From Mycolicibacterium sp. (lineage in GTDB: Bacteria; Actinomycetota; Actinomycetes; Mycobacteriales; Mycobacteriaceae): a stretch of DNA of 64,000 bases. Shown here piece by piece: positions 8,878 through 17,850 of the stretch (within the stretch, counting starts at the first letter, position 1; each line of letters starts with the position of its first letter). A model generated the notes under the pieces. It saw only the letters and a list, made by a program, of their open reading frames with translations, had not been told where the DNA came from and searched no databases. The stretch is taken from the NCBI RefSeq assembly GCF_016462545.1, contig NZ_JAEMTA010000019.1, positions 1 through 64,000 on the forward strand, written 5' to 3'. The position numbers and the translations under genes were made by a program.

Positions 8878-9555
8878 TCAGTCCGACGGTTGATTGACCC
8901 GCAGGGCCACCGCGGCGTCGTCGAATGCGGCGGCCTGTGCGCTGATCCTCGCGATGTCGCTGGGCCGCTTCAGGAGTCCGCGGACCGCGATGATCGCGAC
9001 CTGTTCGCCTACCCGGATGGCGTCCTCGACGCGATCGCCCGCTTCGGTGTACAGCCGGGTCTGCTTCTGCGCTCCCTCGTCGAAGTTGAGCAGCAGCGCC
9101 GCGGTCTCCTCGGTGTCGCAGTCGATGAACTTTCCCTCGCGAATCGCCGCCCCGATCAGATCGACGACCCACTGCTTGAGCCGCTCGTAATCGGTCCAGA
9201 ACTGGTGGTACTCGGTGCGCTGCGCGTGCGCGATGCGCTGGATCTCGTTGAAGTCCATCGAGGACATCGCCAGCTGCATGGTGTCGAACCGCAACAGCCG
9301 GTACAGCTTCAGCGCAGGTGACCCCGACCCGGCCCCTACCTCTGCGATGAACGTCAACGGTGCCCGGTTGAAGAGCAACGTCTCCTGCAGCAGCTGTTCC
9401 TTGTTGCGGAACCAGTAGTACAGGGATGACTGCTGAAGGCCCGCCGCACGGGCGATGTCGCTCATCGTCGTCTGCGCATAACCGTTGTCCGAGAACAGTT
9501 TCGTGGCGGCGTCGATGATCTCCGCGCGCGGCGACCGCCGCGGTGGCTTCGGCAC
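8878..9555 (-). CDS. TetR family regulator, third gene of the glnT operon, 225 aa
   Basis: A TetR-type repressor with an N-terminal helix-turn-helix at about residues 10-55 (EIIDAATKLFSDNGYAQTTM, then DIARAAGLQQSSLYYWF). The remainder is the variable ligand domain. It starts at GTG 9555, 2 bp after the stop of the creatininase-family gene, so it is the last gene of a glnT / creatininase / tetR operon and probably regulates it. A 20-bp inverted repeat at 11866-11885 upstream of glnT is a candidate operator. The effector could be the amine or amide handled by the operon. Confidence 0.85.
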   Translation of the reverse strand: MPKPPRRSPRAEIIDAATKLFSDNGYAQTTMSDIARAAGLQQSSLYYWFRNKEQLLQETLLFNRAPLTFIAEVGAGSGSPALKLYRLLRFDTMQLAMSSMDFNEIQRIAHAQRTEYHQFWTDYERLKQWVVDLIGAAIREGKFIDCDTEETAALLLNFDEGAQKQTRLYTEAGDRVEDAIRVGEQVAIIAVRGLLKRPSDIARISAQAAAFDDAAVALRVNQPSD

Positions 9556-9557
9556 GG

Positions 9558-10307
9558 CTAGCCCAACGGCGCGCGTTCGCGGTGCGCGCGTCGGACCATC
9601 TCCGAGGCGGCGGCGACCACATCACGCCACAGTTGCGCCCCGAACTCCGCCGAGGCCCGCGACGGGTATCCCGTGACGCCGTTCGACGACACCTGCTCGA
9701 GGACGTAGCGGAAGACCGTTCCGGCTGTGCGGTCCGGGTCGTCGGCCTCGGCGAGACGATCGACGTCGACGAGTTCGGGCCGCAGCGCGAGCATCAGGGA
9801 CGTCTCGGCCGCATTGGCGTGCCAGTCCACGGCGTCGGCGGTGGCCCGTTGCGCGATCTCGGGCGTCAGCTCCCACCACTGCATGACCCCGATGCGTCCC
9901 TCGGGGAATTCGCGTCGGAACTCGTCGCAGGCGATCCACAGCGGCGCCGCGTTCCCGACGTGGCCGTTGACGAACAGCACCCGTGTGACGTTGGAGTCGA
10001 CGCATGCCCTGGCGACTCCGAGCGCGGTCGCCGCGGTATCCGTCCCGCTGAAGCCCACTGTGCCCGCTAGGTCCGTACCATGAAAGAAACTGGCGCCGAA
10101 TGCAATTGCGGGTAGGACGACGGCCAGCTCGCCAGCCGCGGCGTCGGCCAGCGCCGTCGCGATGATGGTGTCCGTCCCGACCGGCAAGTGAGGGCCGTGC
10201 TGTTCGGTGGCTCCCACCGGGATCAATCCCACGCAGTCGGGGTCGGCGGCCACCCGCGCCGCCAGCTGGGTCGACGTCAAGTCCGCCCAGCGATGGCTCC
10301 CGATCAC
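9558..10307 (-). CDS. Creatininase-family amidohydrolase, 249 aa
   Basis: The creatininase fold binds two metals and opens cyclic or linear amides; relatives include creatinine amidohydrolase, formamide hydrolases and the mycofactocin peptidase MftE. The metal ligands are visible: Glu and His in GATEQHGPHLP, Asp in VGTDT, His in NGHVGN and a later Glu in HANAAETS. GTG 10307 forms a GTGA overlap with the glnT stop, so the pair is translationally coupled. No radical SAM or precursor peptide gene is nearby, so this is not a mycofactocin locus. A hydrolase acting on a gamma-glutamylated or N-substituted amide made by GlnT is a reasonable but untested idea. Confidence 0.85.
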   Translation of the reverse strand: MIGSHRWADLTSTQLAARVAADPDCVGLIPVGATEQHGPHLPVGTDTIIATALADAAAGELAVVLPAIAFGASFFHGTDLAGTVGFSGTDTAATALGVARACVDSNVTRVLFVNGHVGNAAPLWIACDEFRREFPEGRIGVMQWWELTPEIAQRATADAVDWHANAAETSLMLALRPELVDVDRLAEADDPDRTAGTVFRYVLEQVSSNGVTGYPSRASAEFGAQLWRDVVAAASEMVRRAHRERAPLG

Positions 10308-11680
10308 CAGAACCTCAGGTAGCGGTCGGACTCCCACAACGATACGTGTGCGGTGAACGAATCCCACTCGGCCCGCTTCTCCATCACGTACGAGTCGAAC
10401 ATGTCATCGCCGAACACGCCGCGCACCAACGGATCTGCCTCGAGGGCATCGATCGCCTCACCAAGCGACCGCGGCAACCACCCAATCCCGCGAGCCAGCA
10501 GGTCCGACTCGGACGCGTCGTAGAGGTTGTCGCGATTCGGCTCGCCCGGGTCGAGGCCGTCCCGGATGCCCTCGAGTCCCGCCGCGAGCATCAGAGCGGC
10601 GCCGAGGTACGGGTTGCTCGCACTGTCGGCCGCACGGCACTCGACGCGCCCGCCACCCCTGGGGATCCGCAACATGTTGGTGCGGTTGTTGTCGCCGTAA
10701 CAAGCGAAGATGGGCGCCCACGTCAACCCGGACATGCTGCCCCGCTTGACCAGTCGCTTGTAGCTGTTCACCGTGGGGGCGACCACCGCACAGATCGCCG
10801 AGGCATGACGCAGCACCCCGGCGATGAATTGGTAACCGAGCGTGGACAGACCACAGTTGCGTGGATCATCGGATTCTTCGAAGAGGTTCACCCCGGCCGC
10901 ATCGGCCAACGACATGTTGTAGTGGGCTCCGCTGCCCGTCCGGTCGGCGAACGGTTTCGGCATCCACGACGCGAATAGGCCGTGCTTGCGTGCGATCTCA
11001 CCGACCATCATCCGAAAGAACACCAGCCGGTCCGACATACCCACTGCGTCGGTGTAGGTGAAGTCGGTCTCGAACTGGCCGTTGGCGTCCTCGTGGTCGA
11101 ATGAGTAGACATCCCAACCCAACTCGTTCATTGCCGAGACGATCTCGTCGACCACGGGATAGTTGTGCAGCATGGTCCGCAGGTCGTAGCAGGGTTTGGC
11201 CAGATCGTCGTCCAGACTGGCCGGTGCGGGCGTTCCGACCCGGTCGTCGGTCAGCAGGAAGAACTCGGTCTCGATGCCGAGATTGAAGGTGTAGCCCAGC
11301 GATGCAGCCTCGGCGGTGACCCTCTTGAGGATCTGCCGACTGCACGCCTCGTACGGTGTCTCCCCGATCCAGAGGTCGCCCGGGAACCAGGCGACCTCCC
11401 GGTTGAACGGGGCGATGATCCCGGCGCCCAGGTCAGGGTGTGGGGCCACTTCGTCGTCGTTGACGTCCTGAGGTACCCCGTCTAGTGCGGCACCGGTGAA
11501 CATCTCGGATCCCCGCGAGGCCTGCCCGAGATGGCCCAAGGGCACCAACTTGGCCTTCGGCTTGCCGTGCATGTCGACGAAGCTGATCGCGGCGTACTTC
11601 ACCCCGGCCGCCGAAAGGCGTTCGGCGACTTCGTTCACCGACTCGTCGGTGGTCGGCTTTCCGTTGAGTGTCGTGGTCAT
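10304..11680 (-). CDS. glnT: GlnT-type (type III) glutamine synthetase family protein, 458 aa
   Basis: A glutamine synthetase-fold ligase joining glutamate to ammonia or an amine with ATP. Active-site signatures are intact: GIETEFFLL (metal Glu, about residue 136), DHEDANGQFETDF, GSGAHYNMS, RLVKRGSMSG and RIPRGGGRVECRAADSASNPYL. GlnT-type enzymes include gamma-glutamylmethylamide synthetase and related amine-glutamylating enzymes, so the acceptor may be an amine rather than ammonia. I prefer ATG 11680 (GGGAA upstream) to ATG 11692. It is first in an operon with a creatininase-family gene and a TetR gene. The link with the N-demethylase genes at 55.6-58 kb is inferred only. Confidence 0.87.
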   Translation of the reverse strand: MTTTLNGKPTTDESVNEVAERLSAAGVKYAAISFVDMHGKPKAKLVPLGHLGQASRGSEMFTGAALDGVPQDVNDDEVAPHPDLGAGIIAPFNREVAWFPGDLWIGETPYEACSRQILKRVTAEAASLGYTFNLGIETEFFLLTDDRVGTPAPASLDDDLAKPCYDLRTMLHNYPVVDEIVSAMNELGWDVYSFDHEDANGQFETDFTYTDAVGMSDRLVFFRMMVGEIARKHGLFASWMPKPFADRTGSGAHYNMSLADAAGVNLFEESDDPRNCGLSTLGYQFIAGVLRHASAICAVVAPTVNSYKRLVKRGSMSGLTWAPIFACYGDNNRTNMLRIPRGGGRVECRAADSASNPYLGAALMLAAGLEGIRDGLDPGEPNRDNLYDASESDLLARGIGWLPRSLGEAIDALEADPLVRGVFGDDMFDSYVMEKRAEWDSFTAHVSLWESDRYLRFW

Positions 11681-12097
11681 GTCGATTCCCATCCGGCCGA
11701 GGCCAGGTCAGCCCGGTTGCCCAGGATTCCGAGTTTGCGTCCGAGGTGGCCGCCTGTGACAGCTCTGGGAGTTCGATCGCCGGCCAGGCGGGAGTAGCCG
11801 AAGGTCATGTGCATGTCGGTGACGTCGATGCAGCGAAGTCCGCAGAGCGGTCGAAGTCCGTCACAGTCGTCGTGATGTCGACGACGTTACGCAGATTCTG
11901 TTGCCATGCTGTTTCGCCTCAGTAAATGACTCATTGATACTTCAGCTCTGGTCGAAACCTGAACTGCTGATATGGAGAACGACGGTTCGTCACGTCGTCG
12001 ATGAGGTATCGAAAGTCAGGCGAGCGGACTGCCGATCCCGTCACCCGGTCTGACCGTTCCGACCACGAGGGCGCGAGCGGAGAGCGAGGATCGACCC
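11681..12097. promoter_or_regulatory. Divergent regulatory gap between glnT and the RNase Z-like gene
   Basis: About 400 bp with no convincing gene. It carries a 20-bp inverted repeat (11866-11885), two copies of CGAAGTCCG about 18 bp apart around 11834-11860, and an AT-richer part around 11905-11975. The minus strand holds a short ORF overlapping the glnT start, but it has no ribosome binding site. The region most likely contains promoters for both divergent genes. Confidence 0.45.
11866..11885. promoter_or_regulatory. Inverted repeat, candidate TetR operator for the glnT operon
   Basis: GTCGTCG and CGACGAC form perfect 7-bp arms separated by 6 nt (TGATGT). A palindrome of about 20 bp is the usual size of a TetR operator, and the operon it precedes ends with a TetR gene. 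It lies about 186 bp before the glnT start. Confidence 0.4.
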
Positions 12098-12940
12098 ATG
12101 ATCGAAGTGACTCTGCTGGGTACGGGCAGTCCGATGGTCGACCCCAACCGCGCCGGCCCGGCGACGCTAGTGCGGGCGAGTGACCAGACGTTCCTGGTGG
12201 ACTGCGGTCGGGGAGTGCTGATGCGCGCCGCGGCGATCGGTGTCGGGGCGGCCGACCTCACCGCACTGCTACTGACCCACCTACACAGTGACCACATCAC
12301 CGATCTCTCCGACGTCATCACGACCCGATGGGTCACCACGTTCACCCGTACTCCCCTTCGGGTGATCGGACCGCCGGGCACCGCGGAGGTCGTCGACGCC
12401 ACGCTGGCGGCACTCGCCTGCGACATCGGTTACCGGATCGGCCACCACGCCGACATCACCGAGCCGCCAACCGTGGAGGTGGAGGAGGTGACGGACGGTG
12501 TGGTGTGGGGCCGCGACGGTGTGCGAATCTCGGTGGGGTCCACCGATCACCGGCCGGTCGAGCCCACGATCGGCTTTCGCATCGAATTCGATGGCGCTTC
12601 AGTGGTAGTGGCGGGCGACTCGGTGCCGTGTGCGAGCCTCGACGCATTGACCCGGGGCGCGGACGCGCTGGTGCATACGGTCATCCGCAAGGATCTGGTC
12701 GAACTGGCACCCCAGCAACGACTTCGAGACATCCTCGACTACCACTCGTCCGTCGAGCAGGCCGCGGACACGGCGGCGCGGGCCGGCGTCGGCACCCTGA
12801 TCCTCACGCACTACGTCCCACCGCTGGCACCCGGCCAGGAGGACCAGTGGCGAGCGCTGGCGGCCAACCACTTCGGTGGAACCGTCGAACTCGGCAACGA
12901 CCTTCACCGAGTGGAGGTCACGCCACGACACACGCGCTGA
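12098..12940 (+). CDS. RNase Z-like metallo-beta-lactamase-fold protein (Rv2407-like), 280 aa
   Basis: A metallo-beta-lactamase-fold hydrolase of the RNase Z/ElaC type, expected to cut the 3' trailer of tRNA precursors or act as a related phosphodiesterase. The zinc motif is [11 protein letters not shown] (HxHxDH) at about residues 60-70, with later ligands in [16 protein letters not shown] and LTHYVPP. Length and opening ([20 protein letters not shown]) match the family. A GAGCGAGGA sequence precedes the ATG. It occupies the same position relative to the transglutaminase operon as Rv2407 in M. tuberculosis. Confidence 0.87.
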   Translation: MIEVTLLGTGSPMVDPNRAGPATLVRASDQTFLVDCGRGVLMRAAAIGVGAADLTALLLTHLHSDHITDLSDVITTRWVTTFTRTPLRVIGPPGTAEVVDATLAALACDIGYRIGHHADITEPPTVEVEEVTDGVVWGRDGVRISVGSTDHRPVEPTIGFRIEFDGASVVVAGDSVPCASLDALTRGADALVHTVIRKDLVELAPQQRLRDILDYHSSVEQAADTAARAGVGTLILTHYVPPLAPGQEDQWRALAANHFGGTVELGNDLHRVEVTPRHTR

Positions 12941-12953
12941 CCGACGGCCACGG

Positions 12954-13793
12954 CTAGGCGAGGCGGGTGATCTCCACGACCACGTCGAGGTCGGTGGACC
13001 CCTCTCCCGAGTAGATGCCCTTGAGCGGGGTCACGTCGTGGTAGTCGCGACCGACTCCGACGGAGATGTACTGCTCGTTGATCTCCTTGTCGTTGGTGGG
13101 GTCGTAGTTCCACCAACCACCCGTCCACGCCTGGATCCAGGCGTGACTCTGACCGTCGATCGTGTCGCCCACCTTGGCCTTGGCGTTGGGATGCAGATAG
13201 CCAGACACGTACCGAGCTGGAATTCCCATGCTGCGCAACAGGATCAGAGTGAGATGAGCGAAGTCCTGACACACGCCCTTACCCTCGCGGAGCGCATCGA
13301 GACCCGAGGAGTGCACCCCGGTGGTGCCCGGCACGTACGCGAGCTCCGTGTGCACCCACTGTGCTGCCTCGATGACCGCCTGCTCGGGTTCGTGGTACTT
13401 CGAGATGCGCTGGCCGACGCGTTCCATCCGCCTGCTGCTCGGGGTGTACTCCGATGGCGTGAGGTACTCGTCGAACTTGTCCTTCACGGCCGGGGACGCC
13501 AGATCCTCCCAGCTGAGCTTCTCGGTCGGCACCTCGCCCTTGTCCGTCTCGACCACCGACGACGCCGTGACCTCGAGCTCGGTGTGTGGTGCGTGGAGGT
13601 CGAAAGCCGTTACGGCCGTTCCCCAATAGTCGACATAGCGGTAGGAGCGGGTCGCAGGCACGGTCTCGACCCGATTGAGGACGACGTTCTGCCGCGAGTC
13701 CGACCTCGGCGTGAGCCGCGCCTCGTTGAACGACGCGGTGACGGGCGACTTGTACGCATATCCGGTGGCATGGATGACCCTCATGCGCCACAT
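12954..13793 (-). CDS. Transglutaminase-like cysteine protease-fold protein (Rv2409c-like), 279 aa
   Basis: A bacterial transglutaminase-like protein with an N-terminal beta domain (residues 1-110) and a catalytic domain holding the triad: Cys in EGKGVCQDFAHL, His in GQSHAWIQAW and Asp in YDPTNDKEI. It starts at ATG 13793, one base after the stop of the alpha-E gene, with GAGG as ribosome binding site. It is the last gene of an operon with an alpha-E protein and a circularly permuted ATP-grasp protein. Comparative genomics has linked this trio to peptide synthesis and processing, and the transglutaminase member may act as a peptidase. No substrate is known to me. Confidence 0.88.
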   Translation of the reverse strand: MWRMRVIHATGYAYKSPVTASFNEARLTPRSDSRQNVVLNRVETVPATRSYRYVDYWGTAVTAFDLHAPHTELEVTASSVVETDKGEVPTEKLSWEDLASPAVKDKFDEYLTPSEYTPSSRRMERVGQRISKYHEPEQAVIEAAQWVHTELAYVPGTTGVHSSGLDALREGKGVCQDFAHLTLILLRSMGIPARYVSGYLHPNAKAKVGDTIDGQSHAWIQAWTGGWWNYDPTNDKEINEQYISVGVGRDYHDVTPLKGIYSGEGSTDLDVVVEITRLA

Positions 13794-13794
13794 G

Positions 13795-14775
13795 TCAGAC
13801 CTCGCCTTCCTCGATCACGAGCGAACCATTGCGACCGGCGTCGGTCCATGCGACCCACGGAGCCGAGTAGAAGTACTCCACCGCCAGGGCCTCCCCGACG
13901 TCGGCGCACGTGGTTTGCAGTGCACCGAGCCGCTCTTCGAGCGATTCCAGCAGCACGCCGGGACGCAAGAACTCCAGTTCGCTGCGGGCGCGACCGAGCA
14001 GGCGTTGCGCCTCGGCCGTCGCGCCGACCCGGTTGAGCCGTCGGTGGTGCAGCTCGTCGAGGCTGTGTTCGGCGAGCCGCAGCGAGTACATGATCGACCG
14101 CGGGAAGAGCCGGTCGAGCATCATGAACTCGACGACCCGCGTGGCGTCGAGCACGCCGCGGTAGGTGCGCAGATAGGTGTCATGAGCACCCGCCGAGCGC
14201 AGCACCGTCACCCAGGCGGGTGAGGACGCGCTGTCCCCGACGCGGGACAGCAGCAGTCGCACGATCATGTCGACGCGTTCGATCGCGCGGCCCAACACCA
14301 TGAAGCGATAGCCGTCGTCGCGCGAGAGCGTGGAGTCGGCCAGACCGGCGAACTGAGCCGCCCGCCCCTCGACGTAGGACAGGAACTCGTGGGGCCCGAG
14401 CCGTTTGGCGGCGCGCTCCCGTTCTGGCAGCGCGTTGTAGGTGGTGTTGAGGCACTCCCAGATCTCGGTCGAGGTGACTTCGCGGGCGCCACGGGCGTTT
14501 TCGCGCGCCGCCGAGATCGAGTCGACGATCGAGCAGCCGCCTTGGGTGTCCCGGCTGAAGGCGACGAGATCGGTCAGCGACCAGAGGTCGAGTTCCTGGT
14601 CGTCGGGCGCTTCGATGCCGAGCACCTTCAACAGCGTTCGCGACGCCTGATCGGGGTCGACGCTGGAGTCCTCGAGCAGTTGGTGCACCGTGACGTCGAG
14701 GATGCGCGCCGTGTCATCGGCGCGCTCGACGTAGCGGCCGATCCAGTAGAGCGATTCCGCATTGCGTGCCAGCAT
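13795..14775 (-). CDS. Alpha-E domain protein (Rv2410c-like), 326 aa
   Basis: An all-helical alpha-E family protein. It begins MLARNAESLYWIGRYVERAD, the diagnostic family opening, and repeats the helical pattern downstream (FMVLGRAIERVDMIVRLLL). Its function is not established; the family nearly always accompanies a circularly permuted ATP-grasp protein and a transglutaminase-like protein. Its start shares one base with the upstream stop (TGATG) and it ends one base before the transglutaminase start, so the three proteins are made in tight coupling. Confidence 0.9.
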   Translation of the reverse strand: MLARNAESLYWIGRYVERADDTARILDVTVHQLLEDSSVDPDQASRTLLKVLGIEAPDDQELDLWSLTDLVAFSRDTQGGCSIVDSISAARENARGAREVTSTEIWECLNTTYNALPERERAAKRLGPHEFLSYVEGRAAQFAGLADSTLSRDDGYRFMVLGRAIERVDMIVRLLLSRVGDSASSPAWVTVLRSAGAHDTYLRTYRGVLDATRVVEFMMLDRLFPRSIMYSLRLAEHSLDELHHRRLNRVGATAEAQRLLGRARSELEFLRPGVLLESLEERLGALQTTCADVGEALAVEYFYSAPWVAWTDAGRNGSLVIEEGEV

Positions 14776-16472
14776 CAGTTCACCGCCCGTTGCTGCTGCT
14801 GTTGCTGTTGCTGCTCTTCCTGCGGTCCCATGGTTTGGGACTGCTGCTGTGCGGGCGCATCACCCTTCTTCTCGGACTTCGAGCCCTTCGGCGCCTTCGG
14901 CAACGCCCGCACGACCTCGGCCGCGGCGAGTTCGCGATCGGCGACCGAGGTGCGCGACGCCAGCACCCAGGTGTCCTTCGAGCCACCACCCTGGCTGGAG
15001 TTCACCACCAACGAGCCCTCGGGCAGCGCAACGCGCGTGAGTCCGCCGGGTAGCACCCACACGTCATCACCGTCGTTGACCGCGAACGGTCGGAGGTCGA
15101 CGTGCCGCGGCGCCAGGTTGTCGTCGATCTGCGTTGGCACCGTGGACAATTGGACGACCGGCTGGGCGATCCAGCCACGGGGATCGTTGCGGACCTTCTT
15201 GGTGATGGCGGCGAGTTCCTTCTCGGACGCGCTGGGACCGAACACGATTCCGTAGCCACCGGATCCCTCGACGGGCTTGATGACGAGCTCGTCGATCCGG
15301 TCCAGCACCTCTTCGCGCTCGTCGTCGAGCCAGCACCGGAAGGTGTCGACGTTGGCCAACGACAGCTTTTCGCCGAGGTAGTACTCGACGATGGTCGGCA
15401 CGTAGCAGTAGACCAGCTTGTCGTCGCCAACGCCGTTGCCCACCGCGCTGGAGATCACTACGTTGCCGGCACGGGCGGCGTTCAGGATGCCGGCGACGCC
15501 GAGCACGGAATCGGGCTTGAAGTGCATCGGGTCCAGGAACTCGTCGTCGATGCGGCGGTAGATGACGTCGACCTGTCGTTCGCCCTCGGTGGTCCGCATG
15601 TAGACGGTGTTGTCGCGGCAGAACAGGTCGCGCCCCTCGACGAGCTCGACACCCATCTGACGGGCCAGCAGCGAGTGCTCGAAGTACGCCGAGTTGTAGA
15701 CGCCCGGGGTGAGCACCACGACCGTCGGGTCGGCTTCGTTGGAGGCCGCTGCGTTGCGCAGTGCGCGCAGCAGATGCGAGGAGTAGTCGCCGACCGAGCG
15801 CACCCGATGCGTGGCGAACAGGTTAGGGAAGACCCGCGCCATCGTGCGGCGGTTCTCCATCACGTAGGAGACGCCCGACGGCGAGCGCAAGTTGTCCTCG
15901 AGCACCCGGAAGGTGCCCTGCCCGTCGCGGACCAGGTCGATGCCGGCTACGTGGATGCGCACGCCGTTGGGCGGCACGATGCCCGCCGCCTCGCGGTGGA
16001 AGTGCTCACACGAGGTGATCAGCCTGCGCGGGATCACTCCGTCGCGCAGGATCTCCTGCTCGCCGTAGATGTCGTCGAGGAACATCTCCAGTGCCTTCAC
16101 GCGCTGCTTGATGCCACGCTCCAGGCGGGACCACTCTGCGGCCGAGATCACCCGGGGAACCAGGTCCAGCGGGAAGGGGCGCTCCTGACCGGACAGGGAG
16201 AAGGTGATGCCCTGGTCGATGAACGCGCGCCCCAGCGCCTCGGAGCGGGCAGCGAGCTCAGACGCGTCCGACGGAGCAAGCTCGGCGAATATCCCCTTGT
16301 ACGGGCCACGCACATTGCCCTGCGCGTCGAACATCTCGTCGAACGCCTTCGAGTAATCCCCGACGTTGTTGTACCCGCCGAAGATGCCGTCGTGACGTTT
16401 GGACGAGGACGCGGTCTTGCGGCCCGATCGGGCGCCATCCGCTGGCAGGGTTCGAAGGCTCACCATTGACAT
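14775..16472 (-). CDS. Circularly permuted ATP-grasp protein (Rv2411c-like) with a glutamine-rich tail, 565 aa
   Basis: A circularly permuted type 2 ATP-grasp protein, expected to catalyse ATP-dependent peptide or amide bond formation. The family N-terminus (GIFGGYNNVGDYSKAFDEMF) and the ATP-binding segments (FRVLEDNLRSPSGVSYVMEN; PVEGSGGYGIVFGPSA) are clear. I choose ATG 16472 because GGGGC precedes it and the earlier in-frame start adds a non-conserved leader. The last 30 residues are low complexity, ending EEQQQQQQQQRAVN from a CAG/CAA run. It is the first gene of a three-gene operon, divergent from rpsT. Confidence 0.9.
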   Translation of the reverse strand: MSMVSLRTLPADGARSGRKTASSSKRHDGIFGGYNNVGDYSKAFDEMFDAQGNVRGPYKGIFAELAPSDASELAARSEALGRAFIDQGITFSLSGQERPFPLDLVPRVISAAEWSRLERGIKQRVKALEMFLDDIYGEQEILRDGVIPRRLITSCEHFHREAAGIVPPNGVRIHVAGIDLVRDGQGTFRVLEDNLRSPSGVSYVMENRRTMARVFPNLFATHRVRSVGDYSSHLLRALRNAAASNEADPTVVVLTPGVYNSAYFEHSLLARQMGVELVEGRDLFCRDNTVYMRTTEGERQVDVIYRRIDDEFLDPMHFKPDSVLGVAGILNAARAGNVVISSAVGNGVGDDKLVYCYVPTIVEYYLGEKLSLANVDTFRCWLDDEREEVLDRIDELVIKPVEGSGGYGIVFGPSASEKELAAITKKVRNDPRGWIAQPVVQLSTVPTQIDDNLAPRHVDLRPFAVNDGDDVWVLPGGLTRVALPEGSLVVNSSQGGGSKDTWVLASRTSVADRELAAAEVVRALPKAPKGSKSEKKGDAPAQQQSQTMGPQEEQQQQQQQQRAVN

Positions 16473-16515
16473 GCTGCCCCAACTGTTTAGTTTCGGCAGG
16501 CCAGGCCCCACCGCT

Positions 16516-16545
16516 TTGGGGATTTACCCGCCACGCTGGTAACCT
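16516..16545 (+). promoter_or_regulatory. SigA-like promoter of rpsT
   Basis: A -35-like TTGGGG (16516-16521) and a -10 TAACCT (16540-16545) are separated by 18 bp. The implied transcript has a leader of roughly 70 nt before the rpsT start. Confidence 0.5.
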
Positions 16546-16622
16546 GAACTCTCGCTGCCCGCTCTCGGGCGCCCATGAGCACTCATGAAAACCCAAAGCT
16601 GACATTCAGAAGGAACTTACGC

Positions 16623-16883
16623 GTGGCCAACATCAAGTCGCAGCAGAAGCGCATTCTCACCAACGAGCGCGCCCGACTGCGCAACCAGTCGGTGAAGTCC
16701 GCTCTGCGCACGGCCGTTCGCGGATTCCGTGAAGCGGTCGAGGCCGGCGAGAAGGACAAGGCCGGCGAGTTGCTGGTCAGCACCAGCCGCCAGCTCGACA
16801 AGGCCGCCAGCAAGGGCGTCATCCACAAGAACCAGGCGGCCAACAAGAAGTCCGCGCTGGCCAGCGCTCTGCACAAGCTCTGA
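16623..16883 (+). CDS. rpsT: 30S ribosomal protein S20
   Basis: The small, basic, helical S20 protein binds 16S rRNA early in 30S assembly. The 86-residue product opens [20 protein letters not shown] and continues with the family-typical [13 protein letters not shown] and [17 protein letters not shown] choose GTG 16623, which has an AGAAGGAA site upstream, over the in-frame ATG at 16575 that would add 16 non-conserved residues. It stands alone, convergent with holA, whose stop lies 1 bp beyond. Confidence 0.96.
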   Translation: MANIKSQQKRILTNERARLRNQSVKSALRTAVRGFREAVEAGEKDKAGELLVSTSRQLDKAASKGVIHKNQAANKKSALASALHKL

Positions 16884-16884
16884 G

Positions 16885-17838
16885 CTACTGACCCCCGGCC
16901 AGTTCGGCCACTTTCCTGACCGCTGATTCGAGCGCGTAGTCCGCGTCGGCTGCCGCGCCCTTGACGTCGGCGTTCAGTGCCGCCACTAGGCGCATCGCCT
17001 CGGCCACCGAATCACGCGTCCAGCGCCTGGACTGCTTCTGGGCCTTCTGGACCCGCCACGGCGGCATCCCCAGCTCGCCCGCAAGCCGGTACGGATCCCC
17101 CGTCATGGGGCCCACCCGCGCGATCGCGTGCACGGCCTCGGCGAGAGCGTCCGCCAACACCACGTGCGGTTCGCCGCCGATCATCGCCCAGCGCAATGCC
17201 TCGGCGGCGCCCGATACGTCACCCGTCACCGCCTTGTCGGCGATGTCGAAGCCCTTCACCTCCGCCTTGCCACTGTGATAGCGGCGCACCGCCGCCACGT
17301 CGACCGCCCCACCGGTGTCGGCCACGAGCTGTGAGCACGCCGCCGCGAGCTCGCGGATGTCGGAGCCGACGGCATCGAGCACCGCGGTCACCGCGTCGTC
17401 TCCGACCTTGACCTTCAGCGTGCGGAATTCGCGCCGGACGAAGTCGGCCCGCTCGGCGGGCTTCGTGATCTTGGCGCACGGGTGGACCTCGGCGCCGAGG
17501 GCCTTCAGCTGATCAGCCAGCGCCTTGGCGCGCCCGGCGCCGGAGTGCACGATGACGAGGACGGTGCCCGGCTGGAGGTCGGCCGCCGCGTCGGCGATCA
17601 GCGCGACGGCGTCCTTGCCCGCCTCGGCGGCCGCCTCGAGCACCACGACGCGCTCGTCGGCGAACAGTGACGGGCTGAGCAATTCGGCGAGCTCGTTGGT
17701 GCTGACCTCGCCGGCCCGCATCCGATCGACGGGGACGTCGTGGGTGCCCGCCTGCTTGCGCGCGACACGCAGCACGTCGGAGATGGCGCGGTCGACGAGC
17801 AGGTCTTCATCACCCAGGACGAGGTGCAGTTGGCTCAC
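16885..17838 (-). CDS. holA: DNA polymerase III subunit delta
   Basis: HolA is the clamp-loader subunit that opens the beta sliding clamp. The 317-residue protein has the delta N-terminal domain ([19 protein letters not shown]), a middle domain with [12 protein letters not shown] and the C-terminal collar domain ([20 protein letters not shown]). Its gene follows comEC on the same strand after 12 bp, an arrangement conserved in mycobacteria. It ends 1 bp from the rpsT stop. Confidence 0.93.
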   Translation of the reverse strand: MSQLHLVLGDEDLLVDRAISDVLRVARKQAGTHDVPVDRMRAGEVSTNELAELLSPSLFADERVVVLEAAAEAGKDAVALIADAAADLQPGTVLVIVHSGAGRAKALADQLKALGAEVHPCAKITKPAERADFVRREFRTLKVKVGDDAVTAVLDAVGSDIRELAAACSQLVADTGGAVDVAAVRRYHSGKAEVKGFDIADKAVTGDVSGAAEALRWAMIGGEPHVVLADALAEAVHAIARVGPMTGDPYRLAGELGMPPWRVQKAQKQSRRWTRDSVAEAMRLVAALNADVKGAAADADYALESAVRKVAELAGGQ

Positions 17839-17850
17839 GCTCCGATGGTG

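Noticed and set aside
9558..11680. Mycofactocin biosynthesis locus (creatininase-family MftE)
   Set aside because: No mftA precursor, radical SAM mftC or glycosyltransferase is nearby; the partners are a GlnT-type ligase and a TetR gene.
11676..11812. 45-codon ORF ending in an ATGA overlap with glnT
   Set aside because: No ribosome binding site, no recognisable family and atypical composition; kept only as part of the regulatory gap.
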